Assembly: GCA_014706295.1 (NCBI GenBank)
Contig: JACSVZ010000004.1
Location: forward strand, 85,629,047 to 85,693,046
From: Lycocorax pyrrhopterus obiensis
Lineage: Eukaryota; Chordata; Aves; Passeriformes; Paradisaeidae
DNA length: 64,000 nucleotides
Direction: 5' to 3'
The notes beneath the pieces were generated by a model. It was not told the origin of the DNA. It made no database searches and was given only the letters and a program-made list of their open reading frames with translations. Within the stretch, counting starts at the first letter, position 1. Each line of letters begins with the position of its first letter. Of the stretch, positions 25,540 to 38,000 are shown in pieces. A program made the position numbers and the translations under genes.

Positions 25540-25860
25540 TTGCTGAAATGAATGTCAATCAGAGTTTATGGTGCGAAAAAACAAGTATTTCCTGGAAAGA
25601 AATTTTCACCACCCCTCGGGTCTGATTCTTTCTTGTCTAATGGTGTCCAGCTACTCTGGGGGACTGAGGAGTGTCAGTGATTAATTGCCTGGGTGTCAGA
25701 GAAATAAAGGCTCGTAATGCATCATTAAAAGCTAGAAATCAGGGTGTCTGAATTATGATGGGCAGCTTAAAATTAATATATTACTGCTATGTACAATTAA
25801 CAGCCCAAGTCAGAAATCATTTGCTTTCAAAATTTAGAACAATGGCAGCTCTCCAGTGAA
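25540..25860. promoter_or_regulatory. Candidate conserved noncoding element (enhancer-like)
   Basis: This block has high-complexity unique sequence with a dense set of homeodomain-type cores (TTAATTG at 25681-25687, TAATG with ATTAA near 25714-25728, AATTAT, AATTAATATATTA, CAATTAA near 25794). It also has several TGTCA words of the MEIS/TGIF type. No frame stays open. Such composition is common in developmental enhancers within gene deserts of this kind. This is pattern-based inference only; conservation was not tested. Confidence 0.25.
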
Positions 25861-27954
25861 AACATATTTACAGTAGTTTTACATTGCTTTCTAGAGGCTT
25901 AGTACAAAAGGGAGAGACAAAAATTAATATGCACCAAGGCAGTTAAAGAGAAACCTGTCTTTGAACTGTTCTTTCATTTTAATCAGCATGAGCTCTGCTA
26001 AATAGGGAAAAGAATTATGAGTAGGTGGCAAGCATCTGGGTTACTGAGGGCAAATCACTCTCAGGGGAGTAAGTTGGCAATCTGAGCAACAGAGTCTGAC
26101 CTGTGCATGACTTGGGATGAACAGGTCTTCTCTGTTTTAACCTAGCATGAACAGCAACTGCAAGGCAGCCAGCCTGAAGTCCCTCAACCATCTTCCCCTA
26201 CATGAAGGTCTGTTCTCCCCCTCCAATGGCAATTATAACATTGTCCTAGAAGAATTTTTCTATGTCTTCTATTTCTGTTTTCTAATGTCTTTTTAATGTC
26301 GTTCTAGTGTCTTCTATTTCACATCCTCAACTGTGGGACCTCATACATGTTTTAGTGATTTTTGGTATTCTTTGAAGTCCCATTAAGCTTCTTCAATTCT
26401 TAAATGGCTTCTTGGAGGGCTTTTGTTGGATTTTTCTTCTTGTAACAGGTTATAAAAGTAGCACCATAAACATTAATTGAAGAGCCATTAAGCAGTAGGG
26501 CTGTTTGTTTTGGGTTGATAGAGGACATAAAACTTCGTACCCTGTGGTGGAAAACAGTTAGATCTGATGATGAACATGCTATTAAATATACCATTACCAG
26601 ACTTCTATCAGTTTAACTTTAGAAAATAGCAACCAGCTGTAGCCAAAGCATACACAAGCAATAAAAAGTCATATTTTAATTGTCATGTCATAGCCTGTTA
26701 CAAATATTGTCATTTCTAATGTTTTATGCTAATGACAGTGACTAATAGTAGTCATTATCTCTGTTCATTCTCATAAAAATTTCCTCAAGAGAGTGTGATC
26801 ACAACTAAAATGCTGTTTAAAATTAAATTGTGTTTTTCTATAATGGAGAACATAAAAAAAAATTAAATACTGAGAGGTTGGCTAGCTATTTTATTTTGTA
26901 ATAGCATGTGTTCGACAACTACAGCTTTTGTTAATTGTGCCGTAAGTTGAACACATATCCCTTTTAGAAACGTTTTGGCATACTAGCGTGTGTATATGTC
27001 ATGTCTTCATATGGTCCCTGAAGAGTGGAATAAAAGGTGAATTTCACAGAAGCCATAAAAAAAGTCTGATGCTACCCTTGTAGAGGCTTAATATTAAGAA
27101 CATTGACTTTTCTCATCCATTTCTTATTTCAGTTATGAATTCTGCTTACTTGACAGGTACAGAGTACTTCATTATGTGCACGAACAGAAATGCTTAAATG
27201 GATGAAGCAGCTATTTACGTCTGATAGGAGCTAAGTGGGACATTAAATTAATGCCAAACAAGTGAGTGCTCATTTTAGTTTTGTTATAAATGGCTGCAGC
27301 ACAGCAGTAATGTGTTGACTCTTATGTGCTGACAAGTTCTATATTTCTTACAAACTTCCCTTAGAGCTCGACATGGAAAGACAAATTCACACTCTGCATG
27401 ATGAAATTAGCAGCAGATGCATTAATAATTGAATAAGGATCTCTGGAGACACACCACAGTTCAGAAAGAGAGTTGTTGACTGGCTGGTTTAAGTAGAGGC
27501 TTCTGTCCTTATAAATATGCACTTACGTAAGCCCTGAGTTAAGAGCTGCTGCCTGTATGTAGCCTTTGATATCAAATCCACTTCCTGCTCTTAGCAGACT
27601 TTGCATAGTTACATTTGACAGGTCCACGAGCAGACTGACAACCATTAATCTGGGCAGAGCATGGCCTTGCTCATCCCTCCTCTCTGACTGTTCTTAAACT
27701 TCAAGGCAAACTGGGTGCAGTTTCTTTTGAAATCATCTCCAGGCAGTGAGTGGGATATGAGTGACTGAAAGGCTTTCACTGTATGCTAGACCCTTGTCAT
27801 AGACTTCCATTTCTATAGGGTTGAAAGTTTCCTGGCGTGCAAATCCCATCTTCTCTCACAGAAGAGTTAGGATACTGTACTGCCATCTTCCTTTCCAGCA
27901 AAGGTGATGTCCTTTGATTTAACCACATGCCCAGGTTTGAGAGGGAAGGAATTT
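25861..27954. other. Intergenic DNA, no gene seen
   Basis: AT-rich unique DNA. The patch at 27380-27440 combines an E-box CAGATG with ATTAATAATTG and has an enhancer-like look, but nothing firmer can be said. Confidence 0.45.
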
Positions 27955-28565
27955 CACAGAATCACAGACTGGGTAAGGTTTGAAGGGACCACAGTGAGTC
28001 ACCTGATCCCACTTCCCTGCTCAAGAAGGGCCATCCTAGAGCACATTGCACAGGATTGTGTCCAGACAATTCTTGAATATCTCCAGTGAGGGAGACTCCA
28101 CAGCCTCTCTGGACAATCGGTTCCAGTGCTCAGTCACCTGCACAGTAAAGAAGTTTTTCCTCATATTCAGGTGGAACGTCCTGTGCATCAGTTTCTGCCC
28201 ATTGCCTCTTGTCCTATTGCTCAGCACCACAGAGCACAGCCTGGAAACATCCTCGTCACACTCCCTTCAGATACTGATAGATACTGATGAGTTCTCCTCT
28301 CAGCTGGCTCTTCTCAAGGCTCAACAGGCCCAGCTCCCTCAGCCTTTCCTTGTAAGAGAGGTGCTCCACTCCCTAAATAATCTTTGTTCCCCTCCACTGG
28401 ACCTGCTTTGGGAGCTCCATGTCTCTCTTGTACCAGGGAGCCCAGAATTGGGCACAGCACTCCAGATGTGGCATCACCAGGGCTGTGTAGAGGGGCAGGA
28501 TCACCTGATGTACCCCAGGATACCATCAGCCTTCTGGGCCACAAGGGTACACTGCCAGCTCAATT
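27955..28565 (-). mobile_element. CR1 LINE fragment, 5'-truncated
   Basis: On the minus strand this is the 3' end of a CR1 element. The plus strand begins cacagaatcacagactggg and runs through typical CR1 segments: gactccacagcctctctgg at about 28093-28111, gcccattgcctcttgtcct, and ccctcagcctttccttg. The last C-terminal coding part is complementary to 28430-28565, with words such as cactccagatgtgg and aggggcaggatcacct. It is a different subfamily from the copy at 687-1690 and is heavily decayed. A small internal duplication (agatactgat twice) lies at about 28268-28288. The element fades near 28565. The long plus-strand open frame across this region is an antisense artefact. Confidence 0.9.
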
Positions 28566-30624
28566 TGTGTCTTTTGGACAGTGGCAAAGAAAGCAAGAGG
28601 ATTGCCAGGAAAATAACTCCAGTTCTTAAAGATACCACCAAGTCTATGATGTAATTCTTAATAGTTACTTTGTAGTCACTCCTCACACCAAATAATATTA
28701 TGCTCAGAAGATATTGATGAAATAGTGTGATATTTCATCTACAGCAATACTATTGAAGCAAAATTCTTATGGGTTTAAAATCAGAACTTTATTGCACAAG
28801 TGCCAAGAGAGTGATAGTAATTTGAATAGTCTGAAAATTTGTTCCAGTTAGAAGAACTCCAAGATTTAGCACAGTGTTTACTAGATTAACTCCACAGAGC
28901 TCTCCTAACTATGCATGCAGACCTTAGGCACTGGTTGAGGTGACTCTGTGTTTTGCTTTCCTCTAGGTTATTTTGTAAATCTCAGGATCTGGAAGAAAAA
29001 CTTACCTTTAAAATATCTATCAGTGTATTTTCTGGAGTTTTCTCAGCTAAAGGAAAGCTAATTCTAATCTCAGATTTTAAATATGTTGCAATGTTTTGCA
29101 TAAGCTACAGTATGATTTAGTAAAGTGGTACTGTCTTTAAAGCAATACTCAAGATTCAGTTGTCTTTTAAACAATACTTCAGTTCCTTCTCTATTTAGAT
29201 AGGCCATTCTTTTTATTCAATAACACTGCATATGTTATTTATTCAGTAAGAGTTTGGAATGAATCTCGTCGTAATGGAAATACGGAATTTGAGATCTTTT
29301 TAGTATGAGAAACATTTAAACAGTTTCTGTTGTCCCTTGAGATTGACCCCCTTAAGTCCCAGAGATTCACATTTGTGTAATGAAGTATTGTCTCAATCTA
29401 GATACTCTGAAACATCCTGCAAGTGGCTCAGCTGAGGAAAGAACAGTACATATTTTGCTTTGTGATACTGAACCACAGTGCAGATATTAAGAGATCAGAG
29501 ACAATCAGGTGAAGGAGTAAGCATGCCAAAATAATACCCTGGTTTCAGCATCACATCTTCTTTTGTAGTGCTCGAAACAAGGATGTGAAAATTAAATTGG
29601 ATTTACATAAATGTTTTTAGTGAATAGAGGTACCATTTCAGAATTAATATTTTTCATTTGAATCCCACATGTATAATACATTTCATTGCTGTTTAAAAAA
29701 AGTACTCTTACCATCATCCGAGTTGTTAAGGAAAAGACCCAAGTACTTGAACAAGGTTGTGAACTGCTAGGTGAGAAGAATATACATGAGTTACATAGAC
29801 CAAAGAGGAATAAAGAAACTGTATTGATGGGGACAGGGGAGAGAGATCACGAGTCATTAACTGTGGCTTTATGCTTCACATCTCTCTACAGTGGGTTTAA
29901 TCCTATTAACTGATTTCCATTCATTCCATTATTTCCATGGAATAAGATCCTAAGTCTTCTCCAAGTTAGAAGTGAATATTATGCAATCCAATAACTTTTG
30001 TACCTATTGTTAGCATATATGAGGCACATCAGGGGTACCAATATTTATTCGTAACATCTGAAATAATTACCAAATTTCACAACTCTGGCAGTTATCACTC
30101 CTGTAAAAGTGAAGAGGTATTTCTAAATCCTTCTAGTGATTGAATAAACCAATGGGTTTTAGCCAGGTTTTGCAGGTCACTGGGTGTTCAAAACAGCAAA
30201 GCAAATTAAAAGAACCTCTTCTCTTTTTCTATCACTGTAATTTTGCACTCAAGTATATGAGCATTTCCTAATATGAAAGCTATTGAGGAAGATATGGAGG
30301 GAACAACTTCTAACACTGCCTTATAAGGTAGAAATAAGTGTTGCATTTCAAATCACAGTTCTCCTTGAAATTTGATTTCATTTTGAAAGGCATCTTGCAC
30401 ACCAAATTTTTGTCTCTTGGTGACTTCCAATCAGACAAAACCACTTAGAAGTGAAAACATAGTTTTCTAATTGTCATCCTGTAACCTCAGCCTGAAGATC
30501 AAGTAGCTACTTTTTGATTTATGCCTCATCACTACCATTGATGTTTTTGCAGGCCATAAAATTTTTTTCCCCTTGTACATTCACCACCTTCTAGCCTTTG
30601 TAGTCTTCCTCACTTGCCCCTTTC

Positions 30625-30669
30625 TGTTGTTGTTGTTATTATTATTACTATTATTATTATTATTATTAT
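30625..30669 (+). repeat. Compound microsatellite (TGT)n-(TTA)n
   Basis: Four TTG/TGT units pass directly into about ten ATT/TTA units with one interruption (acta). It should be length-polymorphic. Confidence 0.9.
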
Positions 30670-30818
30670 GTCTCTTTGAATATTTGCCCAGCTATTGTTT
30701 AGGTGCATCATTTTTTGGAATAAGTTTGCAAGTCTGTTAGTACTCCACATATTTGTACTTTTCTACAAATTACCTAGAAGAATAAATTATTCCTTAGACT
30801 TAATACGTGAAACAAAGC

Positions 30819-30838
30819 GGGGTGGGGGGGGGGGGGGG
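30819..30838 (+). repeat. Poly(G) tract
   Basis: Four Gs, one T, then fifteen Gs. It is a strong quadruplex-forming sequence and a likely site of length error in sequencing and replication. Confidence 0.9.
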
Positions 30839-31993
30839 TAAAAACCAAAATCTTTTAGTTTACTTATTTTTCTGAACTTGAACATGGTTGTGGAGAAACT
30901 GGTATATGCTCCACATTCCATAAGTACTCTGTTGAGCACAAGCTGTAGGAATGGCCAACACAACTGAAGCAGAGTAAGATGCTGCAGCAGCAGATTATTG
31001 CAAAATATCAGTTCTTTCCTCAGGAGCTCTTGGGATGACAGACTAAGCATGGGCAGTGTCCATAGAGAGTCCTTGTCTACTCTGTTCAAGCAAAACAAAT
31101 ACACAGGGCTGAAGCCACTGTGCATTTCCAAATTATCCTCTGAGACCTGTGATAGCTGTGCTGAGTTGGCAGGGCCAAAAGTTCAACACGGAATCCTCCA
31201 CAGAATGCATTTCTTTGTAGCCCACCCTGAGCAGAGAAAGGTCAGGTGTTTCCATGTATTCTCTGTAAACCTTCTTTGAATTTAGTCAATTGGATGGGAT
31301 GCCAATTACACAGAATGATCCAAGCTTTTGGATAAAATGATACGACTACATCCCAGTGAGTAATACCATGATTCTATTTCTCCTGCTATTTGAGAAAGTA
31401 GGACCTATTTTTTCAATGTCCCGTATGAGAAGTGCAGCCTTTTCTCATCACAGACAAAGCTGAGTACTTTTATCAGCTTTTCGCTTTTACTTTCCAGTCT
31501 CCTGAAGGAGATTTTCCTCTCCTGTCATGGTTTTCCTCAGTTCCCTAACATTTATCAATCCAATTAGTGTTGTCACCTTTCTTACTTCCCATCTGTCTCT
31601 CTGATAATGCAGAGATAATGCACAGGATGTCTCCTGACTTCAGAATAAAAATATCTATTTTGAACTACGTTATGCAAAAATGTCTAAAATTGGGCAGTAA
31701 CTTAACACATGCAGATCCAAAGTCTTCCATATTGCACAGTGGACCAGTCATTAAAGAAATGGACTTCTTCTTCAAGGCCTTAGGAGCAGATTTCCCACTG
31801 CTGAAACAGTAAACTCAGTTTTGTCTTTCAGAGACTCTTTGGAAATGCCTCTCTCCCACACAGCTGCAGTTTCCTGTCCTTTCTGTTACCTGCCTTTGCT
31901 AATCATAGCTCCTGTGGAGTTGATAGGAGATTTGTACATAGGTTTTTGCAACTTAAAAATGCCAGTCCTCATGGGACAGTGAAGAAAATTAAG

Positions 31994-32021
31994 ATGACAG
32001 AACCAGCATGACAGAACCAGT
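31994..32021 (+). repeat. 14-bp tandem duplication
   Basis: The unit atgacagaaccagc is followed directly by atgacagaaccagt, with one mismatch at the last base. Confidence 0.8.
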
Positions 32022-34669
32022 GTAAATAAATTGTGGTTACAATCCTAATCCAAGATGGAAATTCAATCCATGCACTTTCATCCTCTTGTAAAGTAATATT
32101 TAATACTCATTTCCATAGTTATATTTAGATACTCTGAATGTCTCCTCTAATGTACTTCTAAACTCGTCATTTTAATATATAAAACCTTTTTGAACATAGA
32201 TGGTGCAGTAAAGACTTTCAGAAGATAATTACAAGTTCAAAGACTTCAGTTAGGACAGCAATTCCTCAGTACAAGGAACTGGATCCTCTTAGTCACGAGA
32301 TAAATGCACTAAGAAAGTTAGAAGGGCTGGAATCTCAAGATGGCAGTTGGAAACACAAAGCAAGATGGAATACATTTTTTCTCTGAAAAATAAGAAGCCA
32401 TGTGTCTTGGATGCTGCCTAGCAGGGGCAACTGAAATTCAGGCAAGGAACAAGGGATGTTGTGCTTGCATAACAGTGCTTGCATAGAAATTACCCATAAA
32501 GACCCAAGGAGTACAAGGTGCTTCAAAATCAGGAGAAACACAGACTTGAAGGGATGACTTGGAGCAGCTCCTGAAAACTCCTGTGCCCAGACATGAGCAG
32601 AAAGCTAGATGTTAGCACAGGAAGTTTCCTTGCCAGGGCAGATTCTGCACTCTCTATGGCTTTAACAACAAACCTACATGAATTTAAAGCCGTCAAAGTG
32701 AACCCAGCTTTTGGCTTATTGGTTTCCTTTTAAGCAATAGTCAAGAACAGGCTGGCAATGCATGCATCATTTTCCATAGTATTGAAACAGGCAACAAATT
32801 ATTAGTGTTTATATAAATAAGAAATAACACAGGTTGGAATCACACTCTTATGAGGGTTAAAAACTAAAATGATCAGCATGAACCCCCTCATCTCTCAGTA
32901 AATGGAGCATAGATAAAGGCTGCGTGTGCTGGCACTGCTCTGTGTAATCGCCTTCCACTTCAGCATGTTGGTAAAATAAGCAGCGACACTGATAAACAGA
33001 GGACCTTTTTCAGATTGCAGTATGGACCCAGCAAGAGATGGCCTGTTGGATAACCAGTGCCAAACATAAACTAAGGTCACAAATGTAGGGATAGGTTACC
33101 CAGGAGGAATAACTGGCAACAGAGAAAAGTTCATCCCCAGTCTCAGGAATTTTATGTCTCATTTTTGTATCAAAGAGGAAGAATTTGCACTTTTTTTTTT
33201 TTTTAAATAAGATGTCACATTGCTAGAATTTCCCCCTGTGTTAAATGTACAGAACAGAATTCAACATTAGGGTTCCTCTAGAAGATTAAAGTGGGGTTTG
33301 CCATGTTCATTCTTATTGGGGGATTAAGGAGTAATGTTTTCACCAGAATTATGGTTGTTCCCATTGCACAAAACCACATATTTATGACATGTATTAGAAG
33401 CATTTCAGTTCAGTGCTTACTAGGAATTAGGCAGAGTTCAAGCTCATTTGGCATTTTTAAAAAAATTGGTTTTCTCTGAGCTCTTCTGCTTTTGCTTGTT
33501 TCTAAATTTAATTAATAATAAAATTCTCGTCTACAGGGAGCACTGACAATTTAGCCACTAGAATTTTTCAAGTGTTTTAGGTGCAGATCAAAGCAGACTA
33601 CAGAGCTGTGAATCAATCTAATATTGTAATTGTCCTTCCCATTCAACTGTTTACTATTTCTTGGACATCAGTTATGCATCAAGCAGACGTTTCTATTGGG
33701 ATGGACACAATGACTGCTGGATATTTTCTATGAATCCAATGAATTTAAAATCAAGGAATATAATTTAGTATCCAGAGTCTGGAAGTGCATCTTTCTGCAT
33801 TTTGGTGTATTTCTCAGTTGCCCATTTTAACATAATCTCTGAGATGTCTTTAATTGTCTTTTCAGTTCTATCTTACTTACATTTTTATGCACTTCCTATT
33901 TTGACATCTCACTTTGAGTCATATTCTTATGTTCTAATTAAAGTATATTCAGCATCGATCTTTATATGAATACCAAGTGGTGCAGTATTAGCCCTTTATT
34001 ATGGCTTTCCAGTTATTCCTCTTGCTTTTTATCAGCATCTCATCCAGCTTTTTAACTTCTCCCAATCGACCTTGGTCCAGAGAGATATTTAAGATATGAC
34101 AATACTGACGTAGTACAGAGAGAAAGATTTTTTGTAATGAATAGTTGTTTAATTGGTAGTTGAATGGAAAATACTTTGAGTATTTAGGTACTCACTCTGA
34201 GTTTGCCTATGAAATCAGAAAGAATTATCTCTGCAGAGAACCTCAGAAGAGGGTGCAAGGACTGTGAAACTTTTGCAGGCTCTTCTAATGCATCATCTAA
34301 TGAAAACACGGAAAAAATTATCCTGAATTAAATACAAAATGTAATCTATTTTCTCTATGTTTTTTATGTATCTGCTGTTCTTGTGATCCAGATCTCCTTA
34401 GAATTTCTACTTGCCCTGTATCCCAGAAATATTTTCTGTAATATTGCATTATGTTTAGCATTACCATAAATACACTTTTGAGTAAAAACCACTTATTTTG
34501 TAAACATTTATGAACCGTAGAAAATCATGCAGCTCATCCCAGTATCTGTGGATTCAGCTGGCAGAATGAGGTAAGCGTAACATTACCGTGGCAAATAATT
34601 CACTTAAAGAATACAGTGTATACGCTTCAGAGGTACAGGTACCTCAGAAGAATCCTGCATGTGTCTGTC

Positions 34670-35031
34670 TGTCGCAGGTCTGCACCACAAATGGGTAGAG
34701 AAATGACACAAAGTCCAGGCTCAGGGATAAATGGAAGCGATTTAATAATTTTTCCAAAGGCTTTCATATGTTAGTTCACAAAAGTGGGTTAAATGGCATA
34801 AGGTAATTGGCCCTTTGGCCATCCACCCCTTGAGGGGATTGGCCAAGTTCTAAGACACCCATTTCTCAACATTCTTCTAGTTAGAACCGTAACAATATTG
34901 CAAAACAACTGCAGGTGCAAGAAGTTTACAGAACTATAACATTGTTTTAAATAATTTGCATGGGACAGAGCTCTCACAAAATGCTGCGGAAAGCTGGAAA
35001 ATTTCTCTGCTAAAGTTTTTCAGCATCTACA
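34670..35031 (-). mobile_element. Probable solo LTR of an endogenous retrovirus
   Basis: Read on the minus strand, the block starts TGTAGATGCTG and ends CTGCGACA, giving the TG...CA ends of a retroviral LTR with a length of 362 bp. It contains CCAAT-type boxes (ttggccaatcccc) in the middle and an ATTAAA poly(A)-type signal (complement at 34741-34746). About 75 bases separate that signal from the 3' end, in the right place for R/U5. TCTGT occurs directly right of the block (35032-35036) and within the tgtctgtctgtc run at the left edge, so a 5-bp target duplication blurred by slippage is possible. No internal retroviral genes flank it. Family assignment is not possible from memory, and the borders are tentative. 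Confidence 0.42.
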
Positions 35032-38000
35032 TCTGTCCTGTCAACAAAAGGGCAGGTATTTCCATCACATGCAAATTGGTTGGCACAACTAGTTCTCTGT
35101 GAGAATTGGAAAAATGGGCAGCAAAACTGATTTTGTCAAAGACAAAAGGAGAGTGAAGGGCAACACAAGAGGAAACAATAATGTATTTAGGCATATAATT
35201 AAAAATATTTGAATGATCCTTATCCAAGCAAAGGACAGGTAAGAGTGATAAATGTAATAACTGTGAAAAATAAACACAAGAACTCATTTAAGCTTTTTAC
35301 TAAAACCACAGAAGGTTGACTTACCATAAGCTATAAAAGATGTCATTAAATCATCAGCCTTTAAGAATTGCCTATTGTGGTTTCTCAGATACTCTTTTCT
35401 CTCCCAGTACTCTGATTAATTGCGTACAACTCCAGGAATTGATACCTGTAAGGAAGTTCCAATGTCAGACAGACAAAGAAAGTAAAATATGAAGAAAAGT
35501 CATATCTTATTACAATAAGCAATCCTATTCACCTCAATGGGTCTCATCATAGGTGTATAGGTGGTACGATCTGTCTCTAAAATAATGCTGTGCTAAATAT
35601 GAGAGTACAGCAGACAGTTTAATAAATGGACTACATCAAGTCAGTTCAGCGGTGTTCTGTGGAGTGTAGTCTGTGTACCAATAAAAATCTCCACGATTTT
35701 TATTAATTCCACTGAAGTAGCACGCTACCTCCAAATATTTATAGAGATCAAGCAGACTCACTTCAGAACAAGTCCTTCATACATACCAGAGGGACCTTTC
35801 CTGAAATGTAAACAGTTGGCATCTGCTGAACCATAATCCCTAAATCAGAAACACAAATGTTTGGATTAACAGAAAATGGAAAGGCTCATTCTTTGTTGTT
35901 GACCTCCCGGTACACATTTTTTCACTTTCGGTGTTGTGTGCATGACTAGTGTTCTTTATTCAGGACTGGAAATGCAGTGACTTTTTGGCATAGTGACCAC
36001 AAAGGACAGTGGTGATTAAATTCAATACAGCACAAACCATCAGTGATGCTCACTGACTTGGGAAGATTTGAAATCAAGTCCAGTTCCATGCTACACATAT
36101 GATGCAGTGTGAAGCAACTGAGATTTGATACTCTTAAGAATCAGAGAAATAAAAGGATATTTATTTTACCCCTTTAAAAGAATGTATTGATCTGATACAG
36201 GAAGAACTTGCGGAAATATAAAACATAAGCTTGTGAGTACCATCACTGAAATCTATTTGGTTTTATACACAGAGTTTCAGCATCCCACTGCACCAGGAAC
36301 TGTGTTCAGTGACTGTTAAGCACAGACCAGGAATTGCTGCCTGTCATATTTACAGTGCATATGTATGTCATACAAAATGAGCGTGTACAGAATATTCCAT
36401 TGTACAAACTAAAGCTATAACAATGAGCAAACTGCTTTAATTGTAATGCTGAGGGAATGAAATTTGAAATTCTTTTCCAAAGTAATTTATTTTTGGGTAG
36501 TGTTTTTTTTTCTTGAAGAGATTAAATACACAGCTATTGGAGAGCACTTAAAAGTTGGAGAAGAATGAGAAAGAAGTTTCAGGTGTTGGTGCTGAGAACC
36601 AGGGGCACAAGCAGTGATCTTGGAATGTCTGCCTCTTCTGGTTTGTGCCATGGTTTTAGGCTTTATGCATCCCAGTAGGACGAGCCATGATCAAGGTGGG
36701 GTTTCATGGATTTCAGTCTTACTCTTCCGGAGCCACACTCCAGCCACTGCTTCCAGCCTCATGCCACAGTCTCCAGAACTTCTTGGAGCTTCTCCAGGTC
36801 CACAGCAGGAGGTGAAAGAACTAAGTGCTCCAGGTCAACCTGCCTGGTGAGGGGGTTTCCTGCAGCCTGGGTAGTGGGTTGGTAACTGCACATTGGAGCT
36901 GGCAGTGACATCTCTGAACCAGCACCTCTTCAGAGCCTGAGGCTCAACAGCTGTTGCCTTTGGCAAGATGACAGGGAAACAGTCACATTTCCTCTGAATT
37001 CTGCCGAGCTTTACACACACTTGTGACAGGTACTCAAGTGTACACTCATTTTTTTCTTTTTGGAGTTCACAAATCTATTTGGCTGGGAAGTAAATTCTAA
37101 GTAAGTTTCAGGGAAGACTGGAATTGTCCACATAAAAAAAGTTTGATGCCTTGAAACTGCTACAAACAATAAGAAATAAAATCAGAAAAATACCCCTACG
37201 TGTAATTTTAATTGTTTTAATAAGTTCTTTCATGTTGTATTTTCATGTTATTAATATCTGTACATAGTAGACTTCATTATACTCTGTAAGAAGAAGGGAG
37301 GGCTTTCAAATTAGGTTGCATATTGAATTTTAGGTCTGTGCATTAGAATTTTCATATGACTTCAAAATTATCAAAATAATTACTTCTTGTCTATGCAAAC
37401 ATGAAGCGTTTGCCTTCATTCCTACTCTGTCATAACAAATCCAAAATTCTTGACAGTATAAAAAAATGTGCCCTGAATCCTGTTGTCAATATTCATCTAT
37501 TTCCCTTTTCATAAGAAATGTCATTTTATCAGACATCCCTTTAACCCTGGGGTAAAGGAAAGTAGCTCTTGCCATGTTAAATAACGAGCTGTGTGAATTT
37601 CAGCTGTTGGGGATCTATTCTGTGTCTCCAACAGGAGGAAAAGGTATTTTCGGTGATTATGACTTTTAATGTTAATAATTTGAAATAACTGATATACTGA
37701 TATCATTCATGGAAAATCTAGTTTTTCTGCACCCTTACTTTTGCCAAAAAGGTTTTAGCAAACAATATAAAGTCTTATTATATTATGGCCATCACCTTGA
37801 CACTAGAATTGGCATAGTGCAGTGCATTTGTATTTATAGTTTGTACACTAGCACATTTCACCCTTGCTTTTATTATTCTACTATCATGTAATTCATATCT
37901 TTCCAGATTTTGTCACCCTGAGTTACTTATTCAGCTGAGTAAGGCCATAAAAATAAGGTCTGAACCTCTTTAATTGTAGCCATGAAACGAATGTAAGAGT

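Larger units (their letters stand above)
28566..34669. other. Intergenic DNA, no gene seen
   Basis: Unique AT-rich DNA with a compound microsatellite (30625-30669), a long G run (30819-30838), a 14-bp tandem duplication (31994-32021) and an 11-bp direct repeat (gtgcttgcata, about 32461-32485). No exon or RNA gene was recognised. Confidence 0.5.

Noticed and set aside
28046..28654. Plus-strand open frame of 202 codons, the longest in the window
   Set aside because: It runs antisense through the CR1 3' end at 27955-28565; the peptide reflects the repeat, not a gene.
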